Shown here: positions 55,420 to 62,722 of the stretch, piece after piece
How the letters are laid out: every line of letters begins with the position of its first letter
How positions within the stretch are numbered: the first letter of the stretch is position 1
Origin: Curtobacterium sp. SGAir0471
Lineage (GTDB): Bacteria; Actinomycetota; Actinomycetes; Actinomycetales; Microbacteriaceae
NCBI RefSeq assembly: GCF_005490985.1
Contig: NZ_CP027869.1
Location: 620,001-684,000, forward strand
Length of the DNA: 64,000 nucleotides
Direction of reading: 5' to 3'
Notes under the pieces: generated by a model
The model's input: only the letters and a program-made list of their open reading frames with translations
Told to the model about the DNA's origin: nothing
Database searches by the model: none
Program-made: the position numbers and the translations under genes

Positions 55420-57369
55420 GTGACCGAGACCCGCTCCCAGTCGCCGACGACCGACGCGGTCGACGACGGCGCCCACGGCCCCGCCAAGGGCGTCGCTGCC
55501 CTGGCGCTCGCCGCGCTGGGCGTGGTCTTCGGTGACATCGGCACGAGCCCGCTGTACGCCCTCCGTACGGTCTTCACCATCGACGGCGGCATCGTCAAGG
55601 CGAACCAGGAGGACGTGTACGGCGTCATCTCGATCATGTTCTGGAGCGTCACGATCGTCGTGTCGATCAAGTACGTGCTCGTGCTCATGCGCGCCGACAA
55701 CGACGGCGAGGGCGGCGTGATGGCGCTCGCCGCGCTGGCCCGGCGCCTGTACGCGAAGCGTCGCGGGGGAGCGACGGTATTCCTGGTCATCGGCATCATC
55801 GGCGTCTCGCTGTTCTACGGCGACTCCGTGATCACGCCGGCCGTGTCCGTCCTCTCCGCGGTCGAGGGGCTGTCGACCGCGGCGCCGTCGCTCGACCACC
55901 TCATCGTGCCGATCGCGGCGGTCATCCTGGTGCTGCTGTTCCTCGTGCAGCGGTTCGGCACCGGCAAGGTCGGCAACCTGTTCGGCCCGGTGATGCTGCT
56001 CTGGTTCGTCGTCATCGCGGTCGCCGGCGTGCCGCACATCGTGGCGCACCCCGGGGTCCTGCAGGGGCTGTCGCCGACGTGGGCGATCGCCTTCCTCGTC
56101 GCCCACCCGTACATCACCTTCGTGGCGATGGGCGCTGTCGTGCTCGTCATCACCGGAGCAGAGGCGCTGTACGCGGACATGGGCCACTTCGGTCGTCCGG
56201 CGATCCTGCGCGCCTGGTTCTTCGTCGTGTTCCCGGCGCTCGTGCTCAACTACCTGGGGCAGGCGTCGCTCGTCCTCGAGGACCCCTCGGCGGCGAAGGA
56301 CCCGTTCTTCCTGCTCTTCCCCGATGCCCTGCAGATCCCGGTCGTGGTGCTCGCGACGATGGCCACGGTGATCGCGAGCCAGGCCGTCATCTCCGGCGCG
56401 TTCTCGCTCACGCGCCAGGCGATCCAGCTCGGGTTGCTGCCACCGCTCACGATCCGGCAGACCTCGCGTGAAGAGGGCGGCCAGATCTACCTGCCGGCGG
56501 TCAACCTGCTGCTCTTCATCGGTGTGCTGGCGATCATGCTCGCCTTCCGGTCGTCGGCGAGCCTGGCGACGGCGTACGGGGTGTCCGTCACGGGTGCGCT
56601 GGTCGTGGACACGCTGCTGCTGCTCCTGGTCGTCAAGCCGCTCTGGCACTGGGCGACGTGGAAGCTCGTGCTGGCCGCCGTGGTCTTCGGCGGTCTCGAG
56701 CTGACCTTCCTCGCCGGCAACCTGTCGAAGATCGTGCACGGCGGCTGGGTCCCGCTGCTCATCGCCCTCGCGGTGATCACGCTGATGACCACGTGGCGCC
56801 GCGGACGGCAGCTGGTGCAAGAGGAACGCAAGGAACGCGAGGGGTCGCTCGCCGACTTCATCGAGCGCATCAACACGAAGCACATCCCGCGGGTCGAGGG
56901 GATCGCGATCTTCCCGCACCCGAACAAGGAGACGACCCCGCTGGCGCTCCGGGCGAACGTCGAGCACAACCACGTGGTGCACCGGACCGTGCTCATCGTC
57001 TCGGTGCTCACCGCGAACGTGCCGCACGTGCCGCACGCGAAGGCGTTCTTCCGTGACGACCTCGGCTACGAGGACGACGGCATCGACCACATCACCGTGA
57101 AGTTCGGGTTCTCCGACGACCAGGACCTGCCACGCGCCCTGCACGCCGCCTGTCTCGCCGAGGTGCTCGACATCGACCCGGACGAGATCGCGAAGGCGTC
57201 GTACTTCATCTCGCGCGGCGCCCTCCGGCCGCAGCCGGGCAACCGGGGCATGGCTCGCTGGCGCAAGAAGCTTTTCGTCGGCCTGGCGCACAACGCGGCC
57301 GATCCTGCGGCCCGGTTCGGCCTGCCGGCCCAGCGCACGGTGACGATGGGCAGCGACGTCGAGCTCTGA
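55420..57369 (+). CDS. kup: Kup-family potassium uptake transporter
   Basis: 649 residues with about 12 helices and a C-terminal cytoplasmic domain of about 170 residues. Family signatures: ALGVVFGDIGTSPLYA in helix 1, NDGEGGVMALAAL after helix 2, FYGDSVITPAVSVLSAVEGL, ALYADMGHFG, and QAVISGAFSLTRQAIQLG. Imports K+ with protons. The GTG at 55420 is preceded by GGAAGAG. No c-di-AMP riboswitch could be made out in the 219-base leader region. Confidence 0.95.
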   Translation: MTETRSQSPTTDAVDDGAHGPAKGVAALALAALGVVFGDIGTSPLYALRTVFTIDGGIVKANQEDVYGVISIMFWSVTIVVSIKYVLVLMRADNDGEGGVMALAALARRLYAKRRGGATVFLVIGIIGVSLFYGDSVITPAVSVLSAVEGLSTAAPSLDHLIVPIAAVILVLLFLVQRFGTGKVGNLFGPVMLLWFVVIAVAGVPHIVAHPGVLQGLSPTWAIAFLVAHPYITFVAMGAVVLVITGAEALYADMGHFGRPAILRAWFFVVFPALVLNYLGQASLVLEDPSAAKDPFFLLFPDALQIPVVVLATMATVIASQAVISGAFSLTRQAIQLGLLPPLTIRQTSREEGGQIYLPAVNLLLFIGVLAIMLAFRSSASLATAYGVSVTGALVVDTLLLLLVVKPLWHWATWKLVLAAVVFGGLELTFLAGNLSKIVHGGWVPLLIALAVITLMTTWRRGRQLVQEERKEREGSLADFIERINTKHIPRVEGIAIFPHPNKETTPLALRANVEHNHVVHRTVLIVSVLTANVPHVPHAKAFFRDDLGYEDDGIDHITVKFGFSDDQDLPRALHAACLAEVLDIDPDEIAKASYFISRGALRPQPGNRGMARWRKKLFVGLAHNAADPAARFGLPAQRTVTMGSDVEL

Positions 57370-57469
57370 CCCTGGTCGCGCTCGACCCACCGTCCAGGTG
57401 GACGGCGTAGCGTCCGACGGGTCGTTCCGCCAACCGGGCTCCTGCGGCACCGAGCGGAAGCCGCCCCCC

Positions 57470-57688
57470 ATGGCACACCGGAACGACCTCACCTGGCAGC
57501 AGGACGGCGACGACTCCTGGTCAGCGTGGGTCGACGGGAGGCCGGTCGCGCGGATCACCCACGGTCAGCAGTACGAGCTCGTCTCGCAGGACGGCACGGT
57601 CCGCGGCTCCCACAGCGCACTCGGCAGCGCACGGGCGCAGCTCGAGGCCTGGTACCTCTGGGCGACGACCACCGACCCGGACGCCTGA
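57470..57688 (+). CDS. Small hypothetical protein (72 residues)
   Basis: Acidic soluble protein, MAHRNDLTWQQDGDDSWSAW onward, probably a small beta-sheet fold with Trp pairs; no recognised domain. The ATG at 57470 is preferred to an upstream in-frame ATG at 57398 because it begins at the compact sequence and avoids a Pro/Gly-rich lead; its ribosome site (GGAAG) is distant. About 100 bases after kup, same strand. Confidence 0.5.
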   Translation: MAHRNDLTWQQDGDDSWSAWVDGRPVARITHGQQYELVSQDGTVRGSHSALGSARAQLEAWYLWATTTDPDA

Positions 57689-57729
57689 GTCCGCCGCCGT
57701 CGCAGGACGGAGGCGCGTCGGTCCCGCGA

Positions 57730-58608
57730 TCAGTGCGTGCGACCGCGCAGCCGGCCGATGCCGAGGACGACGCCGACGACGACCATGCCGAGCACGAGCC
57801 CGAACACGGCCGACACGGCGGTGTCGACGATCCACGTGACGACCGGGCCGGCGGCCTCGACCGCGTGCTCGATCGCGTGCAGCAGGTGCTCCGGTCCGGC
57901 CCAGAACGTCTCGGCCAGGTTCGCGATCACCAGGTGCCCACCGACCCAGAGCATCGCGACCGTCCCCACGATGCTGATGACGCGGAAGACCGTCGGCATG
58001 GCGCGCACGATCCGCGCTCCCGCTCGACGGGTCCGTCGCGAGTCGTTCTTCATCATCTGGAGCCCGATGTCGTCGACCTTCACCAGCAGTGCGACGGCGC
58101 CGTAGACCAGCGCGGTCATCCCGAGCCCGATCAGCGCGAGGGCGCCGACCTTCGGCCAGAAGGCGAGCCCGGTGTCCAGGCTCGACAGGGCGATGAGCAT
58201 GATCTCGGTGCTCAGGATGAGGTCCGTGCGGACCGCGCCGAAGACGAGCTTGGGCTCCGTGGTCGGTTGGGCGTCGCCGCCGGCCTCGTGGTGCACGCCG
58301 AACCACTCGGTGACCTTCTCAGCCCCCTCGAAGCACAGGTACGTCCCACCGATGACCAGCAACCACGGGAGCACCCACGGCGCGAACGCCGACAGCAGCA
58401 GCGCCAGCGGGATGATGATGACGAACTTGTTGAACAGGCTGCCGAGCGCAATGCGTCCGACCACGGGGAGCTCGCGGGCCGGTTGCAGCCCCTGAACGTA
58501 CTGCGGCGTGACCGCCGCGTCGTCGATGACGACCCCCGCGGTCTTCGCGCTGGCCTTGAGGGCCGCGGAGAGGATGTCGTCCACCACTGCGAGCAACCCG
58601 ACTGACAT
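57730..58608 (-). CDS. DUF808 (YedI-type) membrane protein
   Basis: 292 residues. VGLLAVVDDILSAALKASAKTAGVVIDDAAVTPQYV at the start, FEGAEKV after an early helix, and the Lys/Asp loop KVDDIGL are typical of DUF808. About six to seven helices. Biological role unknown in the family. ATG at 58608 with GGGTGAG 6 bases upstream is preferred over GTG at 58617. Confidence 0.85.
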   Translation of the reverse strand: MSVGLLAVVDDILSAALKASAKTAGVVIDDAAVTPQYVQGLQPARELPVVGRIALGSLFNKFVIIIPLALLLSAFAPWVLPWLLVIGGTYLCFEGAEKVTEWFGVHHEAGGDAQPTTEPKLVFGAVRTDLILSTEIMLIALSSLDTGLAFWPKVGALALIGLGMTALVYGAVALLVKVDDIGLQMMKNDSRRTRRAGARIVRAMPTVFRVISIVGTVAMLWVGGHLVIANLAETFWAGPEHLLHAIEHAVEAAGPVVTWIVDTAVSAVFGLVLGMVVVGVVLGIGRLRGRTH

Positions 58609-58633
58609 GTCGCTCACCCTACTGGAGCGGTCC

Positions 58634-58677
58634 CCGGCGCCAGGACCGGCGCCAGGACCGGCGTCAGGCCCGGCGCC
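58634..58677. repeat. 12-bp tandem repeat
   Basis: CCGGCGCCAGGA at 58634-58645 and 58646-58657, CCGGCGTCAGGC at 58658-58669, and CCGGCGCC at 58670-58677. It lies in the 252-base divergent region between the DUF808 gene and the GH16-like gene; no promoter is evident there. Confidence 0.7.
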
Positions 58678-58860
58678 GTCTCGCGCGCGAGGTCAGACCG
58701 TTCTGCCCGTGTGATCGGGGGACATCGCCGCGCCTTCCCTGACAGCTCGGGGTGGGTTCACTGACGGCAGCCCTTCCCGAGCCGACACAGCTGGGCACAC
58801 CGAGCACCACCACGGTGCGGCGACGCCACCCACGTCGCCGCCCCCAGGCAGGAGCGCCCC

Positions 58861-59673
58861 ATGCAGTCCTCGATCGTCGCAGCCCTCACCGTCGCCGTGC
58901 TCGCAGCCAGCACGGTCGCCGGTGTCTCGACCCCCGTGCCCGCGTCCGCAGCAGACACGTCGAGCGGCACGACCCTCGCGCCGTCGGGTGACGTCGTGTC
59001 GAACGGACGGACGTGGAAGCAGACCTCCGTGCAGGACTTCTTCCGGAACGCGCCCGCAGGCACCTTCCGGATGAAGTACCCGCGCATCGGCCTGTACGAC
59101 GGGTTCTCCGACACGAGCGGGCAGGGGCGGTACACGCCCTCGAAGGTGTTGAGCGTGCACGACGGCGTGCTCGACTTCTGGCTCCGGTCCGACCGCGGGC
59201 AGCCGCTCTCGGCGGCGCTGATGCCCGACGGGTACGCCCCGCACCGCACCGGCCGGGTGTCGATCCGCTACAAGACCACCGCGACCCCTGGTTACAAGTT
59301 CAGCGTGATCCTCTGGCCGTCGAGCGACGACTGGGACCAGGGGGAGATCGACTGGCCCGAGGCCACCCTCGGCGCGGCGCCCCGTCCGGCGTCAGCGATC
59401 CCGGGCAGCCTGCGGAACGGTGCCATGACGTTCGAGCCGGAGCGCGAGACGTTCGCGGCGACCGACTCGACCAGCTGGCACGTCGCCACGACGGAGTGGG
59501 ACGACGACGTCGTCCGCTTCTACTGGGACGGCACGCTGGTCGCGTCGACGACGAAGGCCGTGCCGACGGAGCCGATGCGGGTCACGCTGCAGGCCGAGAC
59601 CGACACCGGCTCGCGGGTGCCGGCGACCGCCTCGGGGCACGTGAGCGTCGACTGGATAGCGATCTACGACTGA
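58861..59673 (+). CDS. Secreted GH16-like glycoside hydrolase
   Basis: 270 residues; signal peptide about 1-30 (ends PASAA). The jelly-roll fold has the GH16 catalytic pattern ExDxxE as EIDWPE (Glu162, Asp164, Glu167), preceded by WPSSDDWDQG. Members cleave beta-1,3/1,4-glucans, agars or carrageenans; with a GH81 glucanase 4.5 kb away, a beta-glucan target is likely. AGGAG lies about 8 bases before the ATG at 58861. Confidence 0.82.
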   Translation: MQSSIVAALTVAVLAASTVAGVSTPVPASAADTSSGTTLAPSGDVVSNGRTWKQTSVQDFFRNAPAGTFRMKYPRIGLYDGFSDTSGQGRYTPSKVLSVHDGVLDFWLRSDRGQPLSAALMPDGYAPHRTGRVSIRYKTTATPGYKFSVILWPSSDDWDQGEIDWPEATLGAAPRPASAIPGSLRNGAMTFEPERETFAATDSTSWHVATTEWDDDVVRFYWDGTLVASTTKAVPTEPMRVTLQAETDTGSRVPATASGHVSVDWIAIYD

Positions 59674-59674
59674 C

Positions 59675-59724
59675 GGGAGGCACGGTGCCGGTGGGCCGAT
59701 CCGCTCACCGGCACCGCGCCTCCC
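59675..59724. terminator. Hairpin terminator after the GH16-like gene
   Basis: A 19-bp stem with one mismatch (GGGAGGCACGGTGCCGGTG at 59675-59693; complement 59706-59724), starting directly after the stop codon; the preceding bases complete the GACGGGAGGC family arm. The next gene converges and stops at 59728. Confidence 0.7.
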
Positions 59725-59727
59725 GGC

Positions 59728-60036
59728 TCAGCCCGTGGTACGTCTCGCGGTCAGCCGGCCCGCGCCGAGCGGCAGCAGCCAGCTGCGGTAGGCGAACCGG
59801 TCGGCGTCACCGACCGTGCTGCTGGCGGCGCCGAAGCGCCACAGGCGGTTGAAGCAGGACACCCCGATCCGGGTGGATCCGTCGTCGGCGACCGCCCACG
59901 TCCCGGTGCCCCACTGGGCGGGGTGACCGACGCCGTCGATCGTCACCGTCGGTCGGGCGCCCCAGGTCAGCAGCGGACGATCGAGGTCGAGGGTGATCCG
60001 GCGCTTCGTCGTGCCGGACGGCTGCGGGGTGTCCAT
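59728..60036 (-). CDS. Hypothetical protein (102 residues)
   Basis: Soluble, beta-rich, basic: starts MDTPQPSGTTKRRITLDLDR and contains TWGARPTVTIDGVGHPAQWG and CFNRLWRFG. The style is of a small actinobacterial conserved hypothetical. ATG at 60036. Its stop follows the terminator hairpin of the convergent GH16-like gene. Function unknown. Confidence 0.55.
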   Translation of the reverse strand: MDTPQPSGTTKRRITLDLDRPLLTWGARPTVTIDGVGHPAQWGTGTWAVADDGSTRIGVSCFNRLWRFGAASSTVGDADRFAYRSWLLPLGAGRLTARRTTG

Positions 60037-60101
60037 GCGGTCAGGGTAACGGCGTCCCGCACCCTGAACGCGTCCCGGTGGCGGTCCGTAGGCTCCGCTG
60101 C

Positions 60102-60386
60102 ATGGCTGACTTCACCGCTGCACAGGCTGCCGTCGTCCGCATCGAGCGCGCCGAGGAGGGGCGGTGGGACCTGACCGTGATCAGCGACTCCGGCGTGCGC
60201 ATGGGGCACGGCGTCTACCTGTTCGACGCGGCGTCCGACGACGCTGAGGACGAGCAGGCCGCGGCACTCGACTTCGTGCGCGAGTACGGCTTCCGCTTCG
60301 AGCCCGACGCCGTGGTGGCGGACGGGTCGGACGCCTTCTGGGCACCGCTGCTGCCGCTCGGGGCCGACCGGCCCGCGGCGGGCTGA
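60102..60386 (+). CDS. Hypothetical protein (94 residues)
   Basis: Acidic soluble protein beginning MADFTAAQAAVVRIERAEEG. The ATG at 60102 is taken over an in-frame GTG at 60078 by position. Divergent from the gene at 60036 and convergent with the VOC-like gene at 60393 with only 6 bases between stops. No domain recognised. Confidence 0.5.
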   Translation: MADFTAAQAAVVRIERAEEGRWDLTVISDSGVRMGHGVYLFDAASDDAEDEQAAALDFVREYGFRFEPDAVVADGSDAFWAPLLPLGADRPAAG

Positions 60387-60392
60387 GGCGGC

Positions 60393-60785
60393 TCAGCCCT
60401 GCGGGTCGAGGGCGGAGCGTTCGAAGCCGATCAGCCAGGTGACGCCGAACGCGTCGCGCACCGAGCCGTCCCAGTCGCCCCACGGCCGTTCCCGCAGGTC
60501 GTCGACGACCGTGCCGTCCGTCGCCAGGTCGGTGAACCAGCGGCGGAGCGCCTCGGGGGCGGCGGTCCCGAGCAGCGCGAGCAGCAGGCCGGAGGCTGTG
60601 AACGGGGCGTCGTCGGGCCCGGCGTCGGCGGCGAAGAGCCGGACGGGGCCGTCGAGTTCGCCGTGCGCCACAGCCGCCGGGGGACCGTCCTCGCGGCCGG
60701 CGTCCTCGTACGAGGCGATCCGGACCGCGCCACCGAAGACCTGCTGCCAGCGGGCGAGCGCCGTGCGAGCGGTGCCGGGGAGCAA
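60393..60785 (-). CDS. VOC/PhnB-like protein with no canonical start
   Basis: The frame encodes a PhnB-type VOC protein (PGTARTALARWQQVFGG, a late WGDWDGSVRDAFGVTWLIGF). The expected first strand (TPYLL) begins upstream of the only usable start codon in frame, a TTG at 60785 within that strand. Between the in-frame TAG at 60825-60827 and 60785 there is no ATG or GTG; an ACG stands where the family's Met would be expected. Either TTG gives a slightly shortened protein, ACG is used, or the start codon has been lost. 130 residues from the TTG. Confidence 0.6.
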   Translation of the reverse strand: MLPGTARTALARWQQVFGGAVRIASYEDAGREDGPPAAVAHGELDGPVRLFAADAGPDDAPFTASGLLLALLGTAAPEALRRWFTDLATDGTVVDDLRERPWGDWDGSVRDAFGVTWLIGFERSALDPQG

Positions 60786-60890
60786 GAGGTACGGGGTGGG
60801 GGCGGTGCCGTCCGTGCGCCGACGCTACCGCCGGACCGGCCAGCCGGCCAGGGGCGGTCGCGGTCGATGCGGGGCAGGTTCATCCCCTCG

Positions 60891-60928
60891 CTGGTAGGAT
60901 TTCACCAGAACCGGTAGTTTTCTACCTG
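60891..60928 (+). promoter_or_regulatory. Twin palindromic operators over the promoter of the NTase/HEPN pair
   Basis: Two related inverted repeats: CTGGT...ACCAG (60891-60908) and GGTAG-TTTT-CTACC (within 60911-60928). Their centres are 20 bases apart, two helical turns, so one dimer per site could sit on the same DNA face. The first overlaps an extended -10 promoter box TGGTAGGAT (TAGGAT at 60895-60900) and the second covers the start region, immediately before ribosome site GGAGGG and the ATG at 60937. Confidence 0.65.
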
Positions 60929-60936
60929 GAGGGCCG

Positions 60937-61542
60937 ATGCAGCTGCACGAAACGATGCGGACGGTCACGCCGACTGTCGACGGCGACGTCCTCTCCGCTG
61001 TGGTCCGTGCTGGGCGGCCGGTCACGCTCCGTGAGATCGTCGACCTGGTCGACGGCCGCTCCTACGCGGGTGTCCGGAACGCAGCGGAACGTCTGGTCGA
61101 GCAGGGGGTCCTGCTCGGCGATCGCGTGGGTCGGACCAAGACGTTCGTGCTCAACGCCGACCACCTCGCGGCGGGCGCGATCGTGGCCCTGGCTCGGCAA
61201 CGTGACGAGTTGCTGCGACGGTTGCGCGACGGCTGTGCGGCGATCCCGCTACGGTTCGCGGCGCTCTTCGGTTCCGGGGCCCGTGGGGACATGCGCCCGG
61301 ACAGTGACCTCGACCTCTGCTTCGTCGTGGTCGACGGGTACCGGGACGAGGCGGAGCCACTCGTCCACGAGCTCTGCGACCGGGTGCGGCGCTGGACGGG
61401 CAACGCGACGCACGCCGTGCTGTTCGACGAGGCAGACCTCGACCCACAGGACGAGCTGCTGTCCTCGGTGGCGTCGGAGGGTGTTGTCATCGCAGGTGAT
61501 GGTCGTTGGCTGGTCCGGAGGCTCCGTACCCTGGCTGGATGA
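60937..61542 (+). CDS. wHTH-nucleotidyltransferase fusion, putative MNT-type antitoxin
   Basis: 201 residues. Residues 15-75 form a winged helix (REIVDLVDGRSYAGVRNAAERLVEQGVL). Residues 100-185 are a minimal nucleotidyltransferase with the GS-x10-DxD catalytic motif: FGSGARGDMRPDSDLDL, with Gly112-Ser113 and Asp124/Asp126. MNT antitoxins of MNT/HEPN systems adenylylate their HEPN partner; the extra DNA-binding domain here would let it repress its own promoter, which carries twin palindromes. GGAGGG is 6 bases before the ATG. The stop overlaps the HEPN-like gene by 4 bp. A plain regulatory nucleotidyltransferase is the alternative. Confidence 0.8.
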   Translation: MQLHETMRTVTPTVDGDVLSAVVRAGRPVTLREIVDLVDGRSYAGVRNAAERLVEQGVLLGDRVGRTKTFVLNADHLAAGAIVALARQRDELLRRLRDGCAAIPLRFAALFGSGARGDMRPDSDLDLCFVVVDGYRDEAEPLVHELCDRVRRWTGNATHAVLFDEADLDPQDELLSSVASEGVVIAGDGRWLVRRLRTLAG

Positions 61543-61961
61543 CTCCGCGCACGGGCACGACCGCCGTTGGGGACGATGCCTTCCGGCGCGGTCGGCTGAG
61601 GAAGGCATCGTCGTTCCTCGAGGCGGCCGAGGTCCTGCGCGAGATCGGCGGTGATCGTGGGGTGCTCACTGCTGCCTCCACGTACGCCGACGCCTTCGTC
61701 GTGCAGTGCGTGCTCAGCGGCATCGCCTCGGCCGACGCGATCTGTGTCGCGCGCACCGGACGGTACTCGCGATCGGGAGCGCATGACGAGGCCGTCCCTG
61801 TACTGCGGTCGGCAGCGGGGAACGCCGTGGCGCGACACCTCGAGGTGCTGCTCGCGGTCAAGAACAAGGCCGAGTACAACGCGCGGTCGGTGAGCGACGC
61901 CGACGTCGCCCGCGCCCATGCCGCCGCCGCAGCGCTCGAAGCGTTCGCGAGGTCCCTGTGA
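61539..61961 (+). CDS. HEPN-like all-helical protein, putative toxin partner
   Basis: 140 residues, predicted four to five helices. It resembles the SAV_6107-type HEPN family as I remember it: YADAFVVQCVLSGIASADAIC, then RYSRSGAH, then VLLAVKNKAEYNARSVSDAD. The RX4-6H RNase motif of HEPN toxins is readable as Arg75-x6-His82, with Tyr76 inside it and Tyr114 later as possible adenylylation sites. It overlaps the nucleotidyltransferase gene by 4 bp (ATGA), so the antitoxin comes first and translation is coupled. Toxicity is inferred only from this arrangement. Confidence 0.65.
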   Translation: MTPRTGTTAVGDDAFRRGRLRKASSFLEAAEVLREIGGDRGVLTAASTYADAFVVQCVLSGIASADAICVARTGRYSRSGAHDEAVPVLRSAAGNAVARHLEVLLAVKNKAEYNARSVSDADVARAHAAAAALEAFARSL

Positions 61962-62012
61962 GTCCCGCGCCGCGCTGGGGTGCCGGGCAGCGGTGGCGCG
62001 ATCGGGCCGAGG

Positions 62013-62603
62013 TCAGCCGGCGGCGATCGCGCCCATCTCGGCGACGACGGACCGGAGCTTCGCCGCGAGCTCGTCGCTGTCGCCGACGGTGTCCCGGTGC
62101 GCGACCTCGGACAGCGCCGACAGCACGAGCCCGACGGCCGTTCGCGCGGTCTGCTCGTCGGTGCGCGCCGACACCGTGGCCAGGAGTGACTGCCGCGACT
62201 CGGCCATCCACTGCATGACCATCGGCGCCATCTCCGGACGGAGCACGAGGAGCTCCTTCATCCGGCGGCGGTCCTGGGAGAGCGGGACGGTCGCGGCGAT
62301 CAGGACGCACAGGTCGTCGACGAGCCGACCGTCCGCCTCGGCGAAGCGCGTCGCCGCCCACTCCGGCACCTCGACGGTGTCGAGGCCGAGCGCGGCGTGC
62401 GCCTTCGACGTGAAGTAGTTGAAGAACGTCCGCGGAGAGACGTCGGCGTCGCTGCAGATCTGCTCGACGGTGACGCCGTCGAGGCCGTGCTCGGACACGA
62501 GCGTGAGGGCGGCGTCGTGGAGCGCCTGCCGGGTCTGCTGCTTCTTCCGCTCGCGCAGCGTGCACGGCGCGGTGGCCGGCTCCGGTGCTGCTGTGGTGGT
62601 CAC
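62013..62603 (-). CDS. TetR-family transcriptional regulator
   Basis: 196 residues. N-terminal HTH: RERKKQQTRQALHDAALTL, VTVEQICSDADVSPRTFFNYFTSK, then a C-terminal ligand domain of the type seen in regulators next to MFS pumps. AGGAG lies 6 bases before the GTG at 62603. It lies downstream of the DHA2 pump gene on the same strand, separated by two hairpins, and is the likely repressor of that pump. A CCACCGGTGG palindrome at 62637-62646 is a possible binding site. Confidence 0.88.
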   Translation of the reverse strand: MTTTAAPEPATAPCTLRERKKQQTRQALHDAALTLVSEHGLDGVTVEQICSDADVSPRTFFNYFTSKAHAALGLDTVEVPEWAATRFAEADGRLVDDLCVLIAATVPLSQDRRRMKELLVLRPEMAPMVMQWMAESRQSLLATVSARTDEQTARTAVGLVLSALSEVAHRDTVGDSDELAAKLRSVVAEMGAIAAG

Positions 62604-62657
62604 GTGCACTCCTGTGGTGCTGGTCGGCCACCGTGTCCACCGGTGGCTCGGATCTCT

Positions 62658-62717
62658 GTGCCGGACGGGTCCGGCACGGGGAGGCCGCCCGCACCCCGGC
62701 GCGGGGTGCGGGCGGCC
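62658..62717 (-). terminator. Two hairpins between the DHA2 pump and TetR genes
   Basis: Closest to the pump stop is a 16-bp perfect stem (GGCCGCCCGCACCCCG at 62683-62698, complement 62702-62717) with a 3-base loop; further on is an 8-bp stem GTGCCGGA/TCCGGCAC (62658-62677). Together they should largely separate pump and regulator transcripts. Confidence 0.7.
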
Positions 62718-62722
62718 GGGGG

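Noticed and set aside
57392-57407. Hairpin CCGTCC/GGACGG after kup as a terminator
   Set aside because: Only a 6-bp stem with a 4-base loop; too weak to separate from chance in this GC background.
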